From Candidatus Sumerlaeota bacterium (GTDB lineage Bacteria > Sumerlaeota > Sumerlaeia > JAFGJS01): a DNA stretch of 64,000 nucleotides. Shown here in pieces: positions 18,199-28,186 of this stretch. Both the position numbers and the translations under genes were made by a program. Location: NCBI GenBank assembly GCA_016928995.1, contig JAFGJS010000086.1:12416-76415 (forward strand), given 5' to 3'. The notes beneath the pieces were generated by a model. The model saw only the letters and a program-made list of their open reading frames with translations, searched no databases and was not told where the DNA came from. Position 1 is the first letter of the stretch. The number at the start of each line of letters is the position of its first letter.

Positions 18199-20598
18199 TT
18201 GTCGCTGCTCATGACGATGCTGGTGTTGAGCAGTTCCAGTTTTGTCCAAGAACAAAATCCCTTTGTAAATGGTGCAATTATGAATTTAATGCCGCCCCCC
18301 AAGCCTTACGGTCAGCCGCAACCGAAATTCGAGATCGGCAAGCAGCAATTTCTGATGGATGGCAAGCCGGTCGTGCTCATTTCCGGTTCGATCCATTATC
18401 CCCGGGTGCCGCGACCCTATTGGCGCGACCGGATGAAAAAGGCGCGCGCCATGGGGCTGAATTGCATCGACACCTACGTCTTCTGGAACGCGCACGAAAA
18501 GCGGCCGGGCGAATTCGATTTTTCCGGCAATCTGGACCTTGAGGAATTCCTGCGCATCGCGCAGGAAGAGGGGCTGTGGGTCATCCTGCGGCCGGGTCCG
18601 TACATCTGCGCGGAGTGGAATTTCGGCGGCTATCCGCCCTGGCTGATGAAAGACCAGAACGTCGAGTTGCGCAGCGACGATCCGGCGTTTCTGGAGGCGA
18701 CCGCGCGCTACTTCAGCGAAGTCGGCAAGCGCGTCGGCCACATGCAGATCACGCACGGCGGCCCGATCCTGATGGTGCAGGTGGAGAACGAATACGGCGT
18801 GTTCGCGAAGGAGCCGCAGCCGAATTACACCAACGCGATCCGGCAGCAATACATCGACGCCGGTTTCGACGCGCAGTTCATGCGTTGCGACTGGGCCAAC
18901 GAAAGCGCCGACCGCATCGGGCACATCGAAGGCGCGATTTACGTGTTGAACTTCGGCAGCAATCCGCAAAAGGCGTTTGAGTACCTGACGAGTAAATATC
19001 CCGACGCGCCGCGCATGTGCGGCGAATATTGGATCGGCTGGTTCGACTCCTGGGGCGATCCGCACCACGAGTCCAGCGTGAAGGATAAAATCGCGGAGTC
19101 CGAATGGATGTTGAGCCAGGGCATCTCCATCAACATCTACATGTTCCACGGCGGCACGAATTTCGGCTTTAACTCCGGTTGCGATTGGAACTGGCGGAAT
19201 GAATTCAAGATCGACACAACAAGCTACGATTATTCGGCGATCCTGAATGAGCGCGGCGAGCCGACGGCGAAGTTCGAGGCGTTCCAGCAGCTGATCCAGT
19301 CGCAGTTGCCGGAAGGAGCGCAGCTGCCGCCGCTGCCCGAGCCGATTCCCACGATCACTGTGCCTGCCTTCGAGATGACCGAATGCGCGCCGCTGACGCA
19401 ATTGATGACGCGCTCGCAAACGGCGGACACGCCGCTGCACATGGAGGCGCTGGAGTGCTATCACGGCTACATGCTGTATCGCACGACGATCAAGGAGCCC
19501 AGCGCGGGCAATCTGGCGTTTGCCACGGTCAAGGACCGCGCGATCATCCGCCTGAACGGCAAGGTGGAGGGCGTGCTGGACCGGCGTTACGGGGACACGT
19601 CCATGCGGCTGGAAGTGACGGAGAAGAACTCCACCCTCGAGGTGCTGGTGGAAAACGTCGGCTACCTGAATTACTCCTATTGCATCCGCGACGAATATAA
19701 AGGCATTCCGGGTGAAGTGAAGTTCTGCGGCGAGACGCTGAACGGCTGGGAGATGTTCCCGCTGCCGTTGCCGGTCGAGGACATCGCCAAACTGAAGTTC
19801 GAAGCGAAGAAAGACGGTGATGCGTCCGACGAGCCGATGTTCTATCGCGCGACGTTCGACATAGAGCAAACCGGCGACACGTATCTCGACATGCGCGGTT
19901 GGAGCAAGGGGCACGTCTGGGTCAACGGTTATCACCTCGGGCGCTATTGGGACGTCGGTCCGCAAATGACGCTGTTCATGCCCGGCTGCTGGCTGAAGCA
20001 AGGCGCGAACGAAATCATCGTGTTCGACCTGGAGCCTGTCGAACATCCTTCCGTGCAAGGCTTGGAAGCGCCGGTCTGGGAGACCAAGGCCGACGACGAC
20101 ATCAAGCTGCACCGCGAGCCGGGGCAAGAATTAATTCTGTCTTCCAATGACATCATCGCCACGGGAACTTTTTCATTCGACGTGGACGAACAACTCGTTC
20201 AACTCGACAGCGCGCGGCAAGCGCGATACATCTGCCTGGAGTCGCTTTCCTCCCAGAAGGATGACAACTTCGCCTCGCTGGCGGATTTGCGCCTGCTCGA
20301 CGCCGATGGTCAATCCATCGACCGCGGCGAATGGACCGTCGTATACGCCGACAGCGAGGAAGTGATCGGCGAATCCGCCGGCGCGAATTATATCATCGAC
20401 GATAATCCGCGCAGCATTTGGCACACACGATGGCAAGGCGAACAGCCGTCGCATCCGCACCAGATCGTGATCGATCTGGGCAATACGACGGAGTTCAAGA
20501 CCGTCGTCTGCGTCCATCGGCCGGGTGATAATCCGGGCAAGATCAAAGAGTATCGCATCTACGCCCGCATCGAGCCCTTTGAGATCACGGGGCCATAA
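18199..20598 (+). CDS. Glycoside hydrolase family 35 beta-galactosidase with C-terminal discoidin-like domain
   Basis: 799 residues from a TTG; ATG at 18211 is an alternative. The GH35 barrel spans ~45-380: SGSIHYPRVPRPYWRDRMKK, RPGPYICAEWNFGGYPPWLM, acid/base Glu198 in VQVENEYG and nucleophile Glu276 in CGEYWIGWFDSWG. Beta-sandwich domains follow (GWSKGHVWVNGYHLGRYWDV), then a C-terminal F5/8 type C (CBM32-like) module at ~665-795. This is the typical exo-beta-galactosidase build. The hydrophobic N-terminus (LLMTMLVLSSSSF) looks like a truncated signal peptide: if one A were added to the A8 run at 18173-18180, an ATG at 18149 would supply the missing basic n-region. So it is probably exported, unlike the GH35 at 3569-6343. 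Confidence 0.9.
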   Translation: MSLLMTMLVLSSSSFVQEQNPFVNGAIMNLMPPPKPYGQPQPKFEIGKQQFLMDGKPVVLISGSIHYPRVPRPYWRDRMKKARAMGLNCIDTYVFWNAHEKRPGEFDFSGNLDLEEFLRIAQEEGLWVILRPGPYICAEWNFGGYPPWLMKDQNVELRSDDPAFLEATARYFSEVGKRVGHMQITHGGPILMVQVENEYGVFAKEPQPNYTNAIRQQYIDAGFDAQFMRCDWANESADRIGHIEGAIYVLNFGSNPQKAFEYLTSKYPDAPRMCGEYWIGWFDSWGDPHHESSVKDKIAESEWMLSQGISINIYMFHGGTNFGFNSGCDWNWRNEFKIDTTSYDYSAILNERGEPTAKFEAFQQLIQSQLPEGAQLPPLPEPIPTITVPAFEMTECAPLTQLMTRSQTADTPLHMEALECYHGYMLYRTTIKEPSAGNLAFATVKDRAIIRLNGKVEGVLDRRYGDTSMRLEVTEKNSTLEVLVENVGYLNYSYCIRDEYKGIPGEVKFCGETLNGWEMFPLPLPVEDIAKLKFEAKKDGDASDEPMFYRATFDIEQTGDTYLDMRGWSKGHVWVNGYHLGRYWDVGPQMTLFMPGCWLKQGANEIIVFDLEPVEHPSVQGLEAPVWETKADDDIKLHREPGQELILSSNDIIATGTFSFDVDEQLVQLDSARQARYICLESLSSQKDDNFASLADLRLLDADGQSIDRGEWTVVYADSEEVIGESAGANYIIDDNPRSIWHTRWQGEQPSHPHQIVIDLGNTTEFKTVVCVHRPGDNPGKIKEYRIYARIEPFEITGP

Positions 20599-20622
20599 AC
20601 GGGCGCGGCAAGAGAAATCAGG

Positions 20623-22761
20623 CTATTCTTCGTTTTCGACAACGTCCTGCTTGGTCTGATAGAACCAGTAATGCGCTGATTGGTACGGCTTGTCCAGATC
20701 GATTGGCTCTACCTCGACGCGCACGTCGAGCCATTCCACGCCGTCCACGTCCTTGCGCAGCTGCAGCTTGCCCGGAGGAATCCAGAAGCCGTAATCCTTC
20801 CAGAAATCGCCGCTGGCGTCAGGTTCGATGAAGACTTCCTTTTGATAGCCGCCGATGTTGACTTTCAACATGCAATCGGAGCGCGTGTCGGAGCGCAACA
20901 CCAGCACGGCGGCCTTGTTGCCGTACTTCGGCCGGAGTTGAAATTCCTCGAAGAAGTGGATCTGCCGTCCGCAATCCCACATTTCCAGCACTTTGCTTTG
21001 CGGATAGGGCTTGCGCAGCAGCCACATCGGCGTGCGCGGGATCACGCGCGCCGTGCCGCTGTCGTCGCGCGAGGCGTACAGATGTTCCGCCTCGCCGATC
21101 AGGTCGCCTACGTTCAACTCGTCCACCAGATCCAAGCCATACGTCCATTCCGGCGGCTGCGGCCAATCGGGATAGGCGATCTGACCGGGCGATCTCCACG
21201 GACGGCGTCCGCTGCTGATCGCGTCCCAGTCGGGCCTGAGCAGCATCAAGCCGCTCTTTTCGACCGCGCCAGTGTGGAGCGCGACGAATGATTTGAACAG
21301 ATTCAGACTCGGCCAATCGCCGCCGCCGCTGAAGATCAGAGTGGGGCGTTGCGCATCGGGCTGGCGGTAAAACCAGGCGAAGCGCTGAGCCGGCTGCTCC
21401 AGCCGATGCGCGCCATGCGGCGTTTGCGCGCTGAATGCGGTCAGCGGCAGGATCGGACACGGCGCGTTGAGCAGCGCGGGATGAAACAGCGTGGCGGCCA
21501 GCGTGTCGGTCTCCATGAGCGCCGAACGAATGCCCGTTCCCACGTTGCGGTCCACGGCGATCTGTTCGTTGTAGCCCTGGTTCCATTCGCCGGTCAGCGA
21601 AGGCAGGAACGCCAACAGAAACGCCGCCATCGCGGAGCACAGCGCGATGAAGATGCGCTGCGCCATCTGGCCGAAGATCCCCGCGTATTGCTCCAGCCCC
21701 ATCACCGCGAACAGCGTGAGCAGCAGCATCGCCGGAGCATGCCCGGCCGATTGCGCGATCTCCGGCTGCAAGGCGCCGAGGAAGGGGAGAATCAGCAGCA
21801 ACAAGCCTATCGTGGTGAAGACGCTGAACGGTTTGTCCGCGTTCGCCGTGCGGATCAGCAACGGACGCACGGCCAGCACGGCCAGCAGCGGCATGCTGGC
21901 CCATTGCAGCCGGCCCAACGGCAATCCGGCCAGCGCATTGAGCCAGAAATCAGCCAATCCGCGCCCCAGCAACGCCATGCCTTTGACGAACGAGCCGTCC
22001 GGCGCATTGAAGCCGTTGTAAACCCCGACAGCCGCCGCTTTGCTGATCGATGGCGCGAACAGCGCTCCGGAGAACAGCGCGTGTGTTGCGAGAAACACGG
22101 CCGGGATCGCCAGCAGGATGATGGCGGGCAGGCCGCGTTGCATGAGATTCTTGCTGCGTGGGGCGATGCGCCAGGCGCACAGCGCGAGCAAGGGAAACAC
22201 AACCCAGACAGCGAAGGGCGTCTGGTAATGCAGCGCCAATGTGAAGATTGCGAACAGCGCCAGCAGGCCGTAGTTCTTTTTTTGTTTCAACCATTCCGGC
22301 TTGCCGTTCCATTTCCACAGCCAGCGCAGCAATCCCAGCAGTCCAAGCACGCCGAGCGTCAGCGCGAAATTGCCGCTCAGTCTGCCGATCGCGCCGCCTT
22401 GCAATACGAAGAGGAAGCCGCCTGCGTTCGCCACCGTGCTGCCGGAAAGCTCCGTGAGCCACCGGCGGAAAACGTACAGCAATCCGATCAGCGCTGCCAG
22501 CGTGGCCAGCCAGGTCAACAGCGCGGCGATGCGATGACCCATCGCTTGCCGCAACGCCGCATCCTCCGGCATGACGCGGATCAATCCTTCCGGCGCGTTT
22601 TCCAGCTGCGCCGTGGCCACGCGCAGATGGCGCAACGCCGCCTCCGGACTGGAATACACCGGTCCGTCATTATAGGTCAGCGCGGGCAGGTGAAACAAGC
22701 CCGCCACGAGCGCCAGGATCGCGCATTGCAGCAGGAACAAACGGAGATCGTTTCGGCTCAT
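20623..22761 (-). CDS. Unknown polytopic membrane protein with soluble C-terminal domain
   Basis: 712 residues. From the ATG with AAGGA 11 bases upstream, about ten to eleven hydrophobic helices run over the first ~390 residues, with a periplasmic-type loop after helix 1 (~30-85). The last ~320 residues are soluble, ending in short beta-rich stretches (GYQKEVFIEPDASGDFWKDY). The layout recalls glycosyltransferase C-fold (GT39/83-type) proteins, but the usual early acidic motif is not obvious, so I do not assign it. It is convergent with the GH35 gene. A terminator shared with the amaP unit lies upstream at 22812-22841. Confidence 0.65.
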   Translation of the reverse strand: MSRNDLRLFLLQCAILALVAGLFHLPALTYNDGPVYSSPEAALRHLRVATAQLENAPEGLIRVMPEDAALRQAMGHRIAALLTWLATLAALIGLLYVFRRWLTELSGSTVANAGGFLFVLQGGAIGRLSGNFALTLGVLGLLGLLRWLWKWNGKPEWLKQKKNYGLLALFAIFTLALHYQTPFAVWVVFPLLALCAWRIAPRSKNLMQRGLPAIILLAIPAVFLATHALFSGALFAPSISKAAAVGVYNGFNAPDGSFVKGMALLGRGLADFWLNALAGLPLGRLQWASMPLLAVLAVRPLLIRTANADKPFSVFTTIGLLLLILPFLGALQPEIAQSAGHAPAMLLLTLFAVMGLEQYAGIFGQMAQRIFIALCSAMAAFLLAFLPSLTGEWNQGYNEQIAVDRNVGTGIRSALMETDTLAATLFHPALLNAPCPILPLTAFSAQTPHGAHRLEQPAQRFAWFYRQPDAQRPTLIFSGGGDWPSLNLFKSFVALHTGAVEKSGLMLLRPDWDAISSGRRPWRSPGQIAYPDWPQPPEWTYGLDLVDELNVGDLIGEAEHLYASRDDSGTARVIPRTPMWLLRKPYPQSKVLEMWDCGRQIHFFEEFQLRPKYGNKAAVLVLRSDTRSDCMLKVNIGGYQKEVFIEPDASGDFWKDYGFWIPPGKLQLRKDVDGVEWLDVRVEVEPIDLDKPYQSAHYWFYQTKQDVVENEE

Positions 22762-22811
22762 GATGTCGGCATTCCTTATTGGATTCAAAAGGGCATAGAC
22801 TCATCGCAATG

Positions 22812-22841
22812 AAAAAAACGCAGACGAAGCTGCGTTTTTTT
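22812..22841 (-). terminator. Intrinsic terminator of the acc-asp23-amaP unit
   Basis: Short stem cgcag / ctgcg flanked by A7 on one side and T7 on the other, forming an extended A-T stem with T-runs in both directions. It follows amaP on the minus strand. Confidence 0.8.
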
Positions 22842-22905
22842 ATCGATTCAATGCATGGCGGCGCCGGGAAATGATTAAACCCATCTTGATTGGCTCCGGA
22901 GGGCT

Positions 22906-23640
22906 TTATTGCGGTCCGAACTTGGTTTTAGGCGCGCTTTCCTCCCCGGCGTCCTTCTCCACGGTCACATCATAAGCCGAGATGTTGATCGCGTCATCGT
23001 CATCCTTGTCTTCCTCGGACGCATAGCCCGATTGGCTTAAGGAAATGTCGCCGGAGGAATCCTGCTCTTCTTTCGCTTTTTTGACGGGCATCAGCGCGCG
23101 CGAGCCGCCTTCGTTTTCTTTGATGTATCTGAACTCTTCCACGCGCACATTGATGTTTTCCACGTTGGGGATGCCCAGTGTTTTGGTCAGCGTGCGCCGG
23201 GCCGTGTCGCGAATTTCCTTCACCAGTTCCGGCCGCGACTTGACGCCGCTCACGTTGGCCGTGATTTCCACGGTCAGCGCGCCGCCATGATGCGTGGCGA
23301 TCTGGGTGTCGGTGTTGTTCACGCCGTCGATCTCGCGCAGCACGGCCCGGAGGAACTTGTTGATCGCGGTCTGCAGAACCAGCGTCGAGCCGCCTTCCTC
23401 GTTGATCAGCACCGCATCGTGGCGTCCGAGGCGGCCTGGGCTGGTGATCAGCACGAACAGAGTGACCAGCACGCCCAGCACGCAATAAAGATGCACGACG
23501 AACGGATCATAGAAGAAGGTGAGGTGTTCCACGGCCCAGCCCTGGGTCCAACGGGCGAAATAGAGCAGCCCCAGCACGCTCAAAGCCAGGACGCAAAAAA
23601 TCATTAATGAAATCGCCACCCGGTGCAGAAAACTTTTCAT
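22906..23640 (-). CDS. amaP: Alkaline shock response membrane anchor protein
   Basis: 244 residues. Two transmembrane helices at ~8-29 and ~48-66 precede a cytoplasmic domain (LINEEGGSTLVLQTAINKFL ... VENINVRVEEFRYI), the layout of AmaP. A charged, probably disordered tail (residues ~185-244, rich in Asp/Glu/Lys) is added. In Staphylococcus AmaP anchors Asp23 to the membrane and the pair affects the cell-envelope stress response. Here it is 71 bases after an Asp23 gene, confirming the pairing. It is the last gene of the accB-accC-asp23-amaP run. Confidence 0.88.
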   Translation of the reverse strand: MKSFLHRVAISLMIFCVLALSVLGLLYFARWTQGWAVEHLTFFYDPFVVHLYCVLGVLVTLFVLITSPGRLGRHDAVLINEEGGSTLVLQTAINKFLRAVLREIDGVNNTDTQIATHHGGALTVEITANVSGVKSRPELVKEIRDTARRTLTKTLGIPNVENINVRVEEFRYIKENEGGSRALMPVKKAKEEQDSSGDISLSQSGYASEEDKDDDDAINISAYDVTVEKDAGEESAPKTKFGPQ

Positions 23641-23694
23641 GGTTCGATCCTTTCGCGATTCAAGGTCAACGGCGCACGGTATGGCCGGGTATTG

Positions 23695-23730
23695 AAAGCT
23701 GAGCGGTATCGCTATTTCTGCTCAGCTTTG
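23695..23730 (-). promoter_or_regulatory. Hairpin across the asp23 stop codon, possible attenuator
   Basis: Stem aaagctgagc / gctcagcttt with the asp23 stop (23712-23714) inside the loop region. No T-run follows on the minus strand, so it may stabilise or attenuate rather than terminate before amaP. Confidence 0.5.
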
Positions 23731-24194
23731 GGGGCTTCTTCTTTTTTTTCGTCGCTGGTTTTTTCCGGCAAAGCCTTGGGCGTCTCTTCGACTTCCGGCT
23801 CTTTCGGCTCGGGCATTTTGAGCCCGCGCACTGTGATGTTCACGCTTTCCACCACGTTGCCCGTGATGCTTTCCACGGCGTTTTTGATTCGGCGCTGGAG
23901 AGTCCGGCTGCACTCATACACGTTGTAGCCGTACTCCACCACGATGTTGATGTTGATCGACTTCACCACGTTTTCCACCACTTCGATCTGCACGGTTTTC
24001 AGCAGATCTTTCAGCTCGCCGCGCGAGTGGCCGATCCAGCTCTTTTGTTCGGGAAACTGGACGCCTTCCACCTTCTGCGTCTCCATCGCGGTGATCGTCT
24101 GGAAGACCTCCTCATGGACGTCGATGCGCCCCGGGCCTTCCTTGAGCATTTCTTCCATCGCTTTGCTTTGCGAATCCCGATAGTCAGTTTTCAT
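23712..24194 (-). CDS. Asp23/Gls24 family envelope stress protein
   Basis: 160 residues from the ATG giving MKTDYRDSQSKAMEEM. The central part carries the Asp23 domain: WIGHSRGELKDLLKTVQ, then VVKSININIVVEYGYNVYEC and VESITGNVVESVNITVRGL. The C-terminus (~130-160) is a Pro/Glu/Lys tail. Asp23 is an abundant cytoplasmic protein tethered by AmaP to the membrane. The gene begins 17 bases after the accC stop and precedes amaP, so it is probably co-transcribed with acetyl-CoA carboxylase genes. A longer reading frame to 24359 lies inside accC and has no support. Confidence 0.85.
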   Translation of the reverse strand: MKTDYRDSQSKAMEEMLKEGPGRIDVHEEVFQTITAMETQKVEGVQFPEQKSWIGHSRGELKDLLKTVQIEVVENVVKSININIVVEYGYNVYECSRTLQRRIKNAVESITGNVVESVNITVRGLKMPEPKEPEVEETPKALPEKTSDEKKEEAPKAEQK

Positions 24195-24211
24195 AATCAC
24201 GGTCCAGCCTC

Positions 24212-25567
<1,356 letters not shown>

Positions 25568-25688
25568 GCTGTCACTGTTCAGGATGTAGTAGTCAGTAAT
25601 GATTGTTCATCGTTTGGTACAAAGCAATCAGCGTCCGGAGTTTCAACCTTCCGGCGTTGCGCTCCAGGCGTTGAATCCGAAGTTCCGT

Positions 25689-26180
25689 TTACGCCGGGTC
25701 GATCAAAAACAGCGGCTGACCGTATTCAATCGGCTGGCCGTTTTCCACGACGATCTTAACGATGCGTCCGTTGCATTCCGCTTTGATTTCATTCATCAAC
25801 TTCATCGCTTCGATGATGCAAAGGACCGTGTCTTTCGACACCATGTCTCCCACCTTGACGTACGGCTCGGAATCCGGAGAGGGGGCTTGATAAAACGTCC
25901 CCACCATCGGCGCCGTGATGCTCATCAGATTGGAAGCCTCATTCTGCGTTTGCTCCTCTTCGGCGGCGGGCGTCGCGGAGGCCTGAGCCGGCGCCGGAGG
26001 CTGAGCCGCAGACAAGGACGCCATGTCCAGCGCTCCGGTCATCAGCGGAGTGTATTTGACCTTGGGCGTGCGTTCTCCGCATTTCACGCGCAGCCGCACG
26101 TCGCCCTGCTCCACTTCGAGGTCGTAGATTTGCTTTTTCGCGCAGAGCGAGATGAGTTCTTTGATTTGTTCGAAATCCAT
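25689..26180 (-). CDS. accB: Acetyl-CoA carboxylase biotin carboxyl carrier protein
   Basis: 163 residues. An N-terminal helical domain ([20 protein letters not shown]) is followed by an Ala/Pro/Gln linker (~60-80) and the biotinyl domain, with biotin attached to Lys127 in [11 protein letters not shown]. It carries carboxybiotin between the carboxylase and transferase subunits in fatty acid synthesis. It is the first gene of the leftward accB-accC-asp23-amaP unit; the transferase genes accA/accD are not in the window. Confidence 0.97.
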   Translation of the reverse strand: MDFEQIKELISLCAKKQIYDLEVEQGDVRLRVKCGERTPKVKYTPLMTGALDMASLSAAQPPAPAQASATPAAEEEQTQNEASNLMSITAPMVGTFYQAPSPDSEPYVKVGDMVSKDTVLCIIEAMKLMNEIKAECNGRIVKIVVENGQPIEYGQPLFLIDPA

Positions 26181-26381
26181 ACGATTTCTTTTCCAGTGGC
26201 GAAATTTTTAAACATACGACAACGGCTGGGAGCCTTGGCAAGATGATCAACTTCCCGTTTGGGCGCGCATTTTACAGACTTTCACCCATGCCTCGCCCCT
26301 TCCCAGGCACGCATCTATGCCGTTGTTGACATGCGACATCCTGATTTATGGCTCATGACGTGTCAATACAAAACGTGCCGT

Positions 26382-26423
26382 GCGCCGGGATGCGCATCTT
26401 AACCTTGCCCGGCGCCTTTTTTT
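26382..26423 (+). terminator. Rightward intrinsic terminator with no recognised gene upstream
   Basis: Stem gcgccggg / cccggcgc (26382-26389 and 26408-26415) followed by C and eight or more Ts. The upstream gene accB points the other way, so the transcript ended here is unknown. Confidence 0.55.
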
Positions 26424-26424
26424 T

Positions 26425-26583
26425 CTCTTGCTCTTGCTCCTGCTCTTGCTCTTACTCATGCTCCGCTCAACCGCTACGCAGCTTGAAATTCCTTTTCAAC
26501 GCAACGTCAGCCGTTTGAATCCGAATTTCGAACCCAGATGCCGGAATCCGGTTGAGAGCATGAGCAAGAGCATGAGCAAGAGT
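26425..26583. repeat. Inverted pair of hexamer arrays (CTCTTG)7 ... (AAGAGC)5
   Basis: Left arm 26425-26466: seven hexamers close to ctcttg. Right arm 26554-26583: five hexamers gagagc, atgagc, aagagc, atgagc, aagagt. The arms are complementary and separated by 87 bases. A 13-bp direct repeat gtgcgccgggatg flanks the whole at 26380-26392 and 26621-26633. Confidence 0.8.
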
Positions 26584-26714
26584 CGGAAGCGCATAAGCCG
26601 GACAAACTTGCGATCTGCCTGTGCGCCGGGATGTGCGGATTAGGGGCTTGCATCCGGCAAGATTCAGGGGTAGATTCCTTTTTACTTCAGTTGATCCGTT
26701 GAAAGGACGCATCT

Positions 26715-27125
26715 GTGTTTCCAAAGATAATCTGGATCGCCGCCGCTGGCGGGCTGGGAGCGCTGTCGCGCTACGGCATCATGATTTTCATGCAAAAGCA
26801 ACTTCCCGAAAGCGACTGGCCGGTGGGGACGATGACGGCGAATCTGTTGGGATGCTTTTTATTCGGCCTGATCTGGTCGCTGGCGGACCATGAGGGCTGG
26901 GGGGACAGCGGGATACGCATTATTCTGCTGACCGGTTTCATAGGCGCCTTCACGACCTTTTCGACCTATATTTACGAAACCGCGCATTACATGCAACGCG
27001 CGGAGTACGGTCTGGCGCTGGGCAATTTTGTCTTGCAAAACGCCGCAGGTTTGCTGACATTAGCGCTGGGGATGTCTCTGGGGAGCAAGGCGTTGCCGCC
27101 ATTGTTGCATCATCTGGGGAGATAA
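26715..27125 (+). CDS. crcB: Fluoride ion channel CrcB/FluC
   Basis: 136 residues, GTG start with AAGGA about 8 bases upstream. Four hydrophobic helices. Family signatures: GGLGALSRYGI near the N-terminus, TMTANLLGCFLFGL with the conserved Asn, and TGFIGAFTTFSTYIYE with the Phe-box and the re-entrant TTFST segment. Dual-topology Fluc dimers expel fluoride. The stop overlaps into the next start (TAAATG at 27123-27128), so the CDF gene is translationally coupled. I do not see a fluoride riboswitch upstream. Confidence 0.95.
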   Translation: MFPKIIWIAAAGGLGALSRYGIMIFMQKQLPESDWPVGTMTANLLGCFLFGLIWSLADHEGWGDSGIRIILLTGFIGAFTTFSTYIYETAHYMQRAEYGLALGNFVLQNAAGLLTLALGMSLGSKALPPLLHHLGR

Positions 27126-28055
27126 ATGCGCGAAAAAAATGATCAACGAAAAAAGCGCGACAGCGCCGTGACCGCGACCCTGCTGGGGATCTTCGTGATC
27201 AATGTAGTCGTGACGGCCTTCAAACTGGTCGCGGGATACCTCTCGGGCAGTCTGGCTCTGATCGGCGACGGCTTCCATTCCATCGGCGACGCCGGCGCCA
27301 ACATCGTCGGTCTGATCGGCCTGAAGATCTCCATGCTGCCCGCCGACGACTCGCATCCCTACGGCCACCGCAAGTTCGAAAGCGCGGCGTCGCTCGCCAT
27401 CGCCGTGATGCTGATCATCAGCGCATGGGAGATCATGCAGAGCATTATCCGCCGCTTCGTGGACGAATCCGCCGATCACATCCATGCGGATCCCTGGGTT
27501 TTCGGAGTTGTGCTCGGCACGATCGTCATCAACATCGGCATCACTGTTTACGAGCGCCGCCAGGGCAAGCTGCACAACAGTCCAATCCTGATCGCCGACT
27601 CCTATCATACGCTTACCGACGTCTTTAATTCGTTTCTGGCGCTCGCGGCCATCGCCGCGTCGCTCTACGGCATTTTATGGCTTGACCTTGTCGCGGCGGT
27701 GATCATCGTCATGCTCGTGCTGCGTGCGGCATGGGACATTCTGCGCAAGGAGTCCGTCACGCTGCTCGATGGCGCGCGGCTGGAAGCGGATGATATTCGC
27801 GGCCTGGTGATGGCCGTGCCGAACGTCTCCGATTGCCATGACATCCGCTCGCGCGGAACGGAAAACGAAATCTGGGTGGATCTGCACATCGTGGTTCCGC
27901 CCGACATCAGCGCCCAGGAGACCTATGACGTCGAGAAACAGGTGCGCGACCGGCTCAAGGCGGTCTTTCCGCAAATCGAAACGGTGTATATCCATCACCA
28001 AACGCATGAAGCCGGAGCCGGGTCTGATAGTCATAGCGTTCCTGCTCATCGCTGA
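27126..28055 (+). CDS. Cation diffusion facilitator family transporter
   Basis: 309 residues with six hydrophobic helices in the first ~210 residues and a cytoplasmic C-terminal domain. Metal-site motifs: GDGFHSIGDAG (His51, Asp55) in helix 2 and ADSYHTLTD (Asp158, His161, Asp165) in helix 5, plus HPYGHRKFE after helix 2. CDF proteins exchange Zn, Fe, Mn or related metals for protons to export them; the metal cannot be told here. The start directly follows the crcB stop, indicating a two-gene ion-export unit. Confidence 0.95.
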   Translation: MREKNDQRKKRDSAVTATLLGIFVINVVVTAFKLVAGYLSGSLALIGDGFHSIGDAGANIVGLIGLKISMLPADDSHPYGHRKFESAASLAIAVMLIISAWEIMQSIIRRFVDESADHIHADPWVFGVVLGTIVINIGITVYERRQGKLHNSPILIADSYHTLTDVFNSFLALAAIAASLYGILWLDLVAAVIIVMLVLRAAWDILRKESVTLLDGARLEADDIRGLVMAVPNVSDCHDIRSRGTENEIWVDLHIVVPPDISAQETYDVEKQVRDRLKAVFPQIETVYIHHQTHEAGAGSDSHSVPAHR

Positions 28056-28186
28056 TGGACGGTTTAATGGGGCATCGAACAAGGTTGAATTGTATCGGTG
28101 GATGATGCTGACGACGTGCATCTGTAGTGGCGGCATGGATGGGCCTTGCGCCCGTTGTGGGATTCCAGTTCGGAGACGCAAATCCA

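Larger units (their letters stand above)
26181..26714. other. Intergenic region with hexamer hairpin arrays and an orphan terminator
   Basis: This 534-base divergent gap holds the accB promoter and, on the other side, the crcB promoter. It also contains a 13-bp direct repeat (26380-26392 and 26621-26633), an orphan rightward terminator (26382-26423), and inverted hexamer arrays (26425-26466 and 26554-26583). No protein gene is convincing. Confidence 0.7.

Noticed and set aside
26425-26583. Hexamer arrays as a CRISPR array
   Set aside because: There are no unique spacers, the unit is 6 bp, and no cas genes are present.
26590-26714. Fluoride riboswitch in front of crcB
   Set aside because: I looked for the conserved GGNGAUGG and CCGAU-type core and pseudoknot pieces and did not find them.
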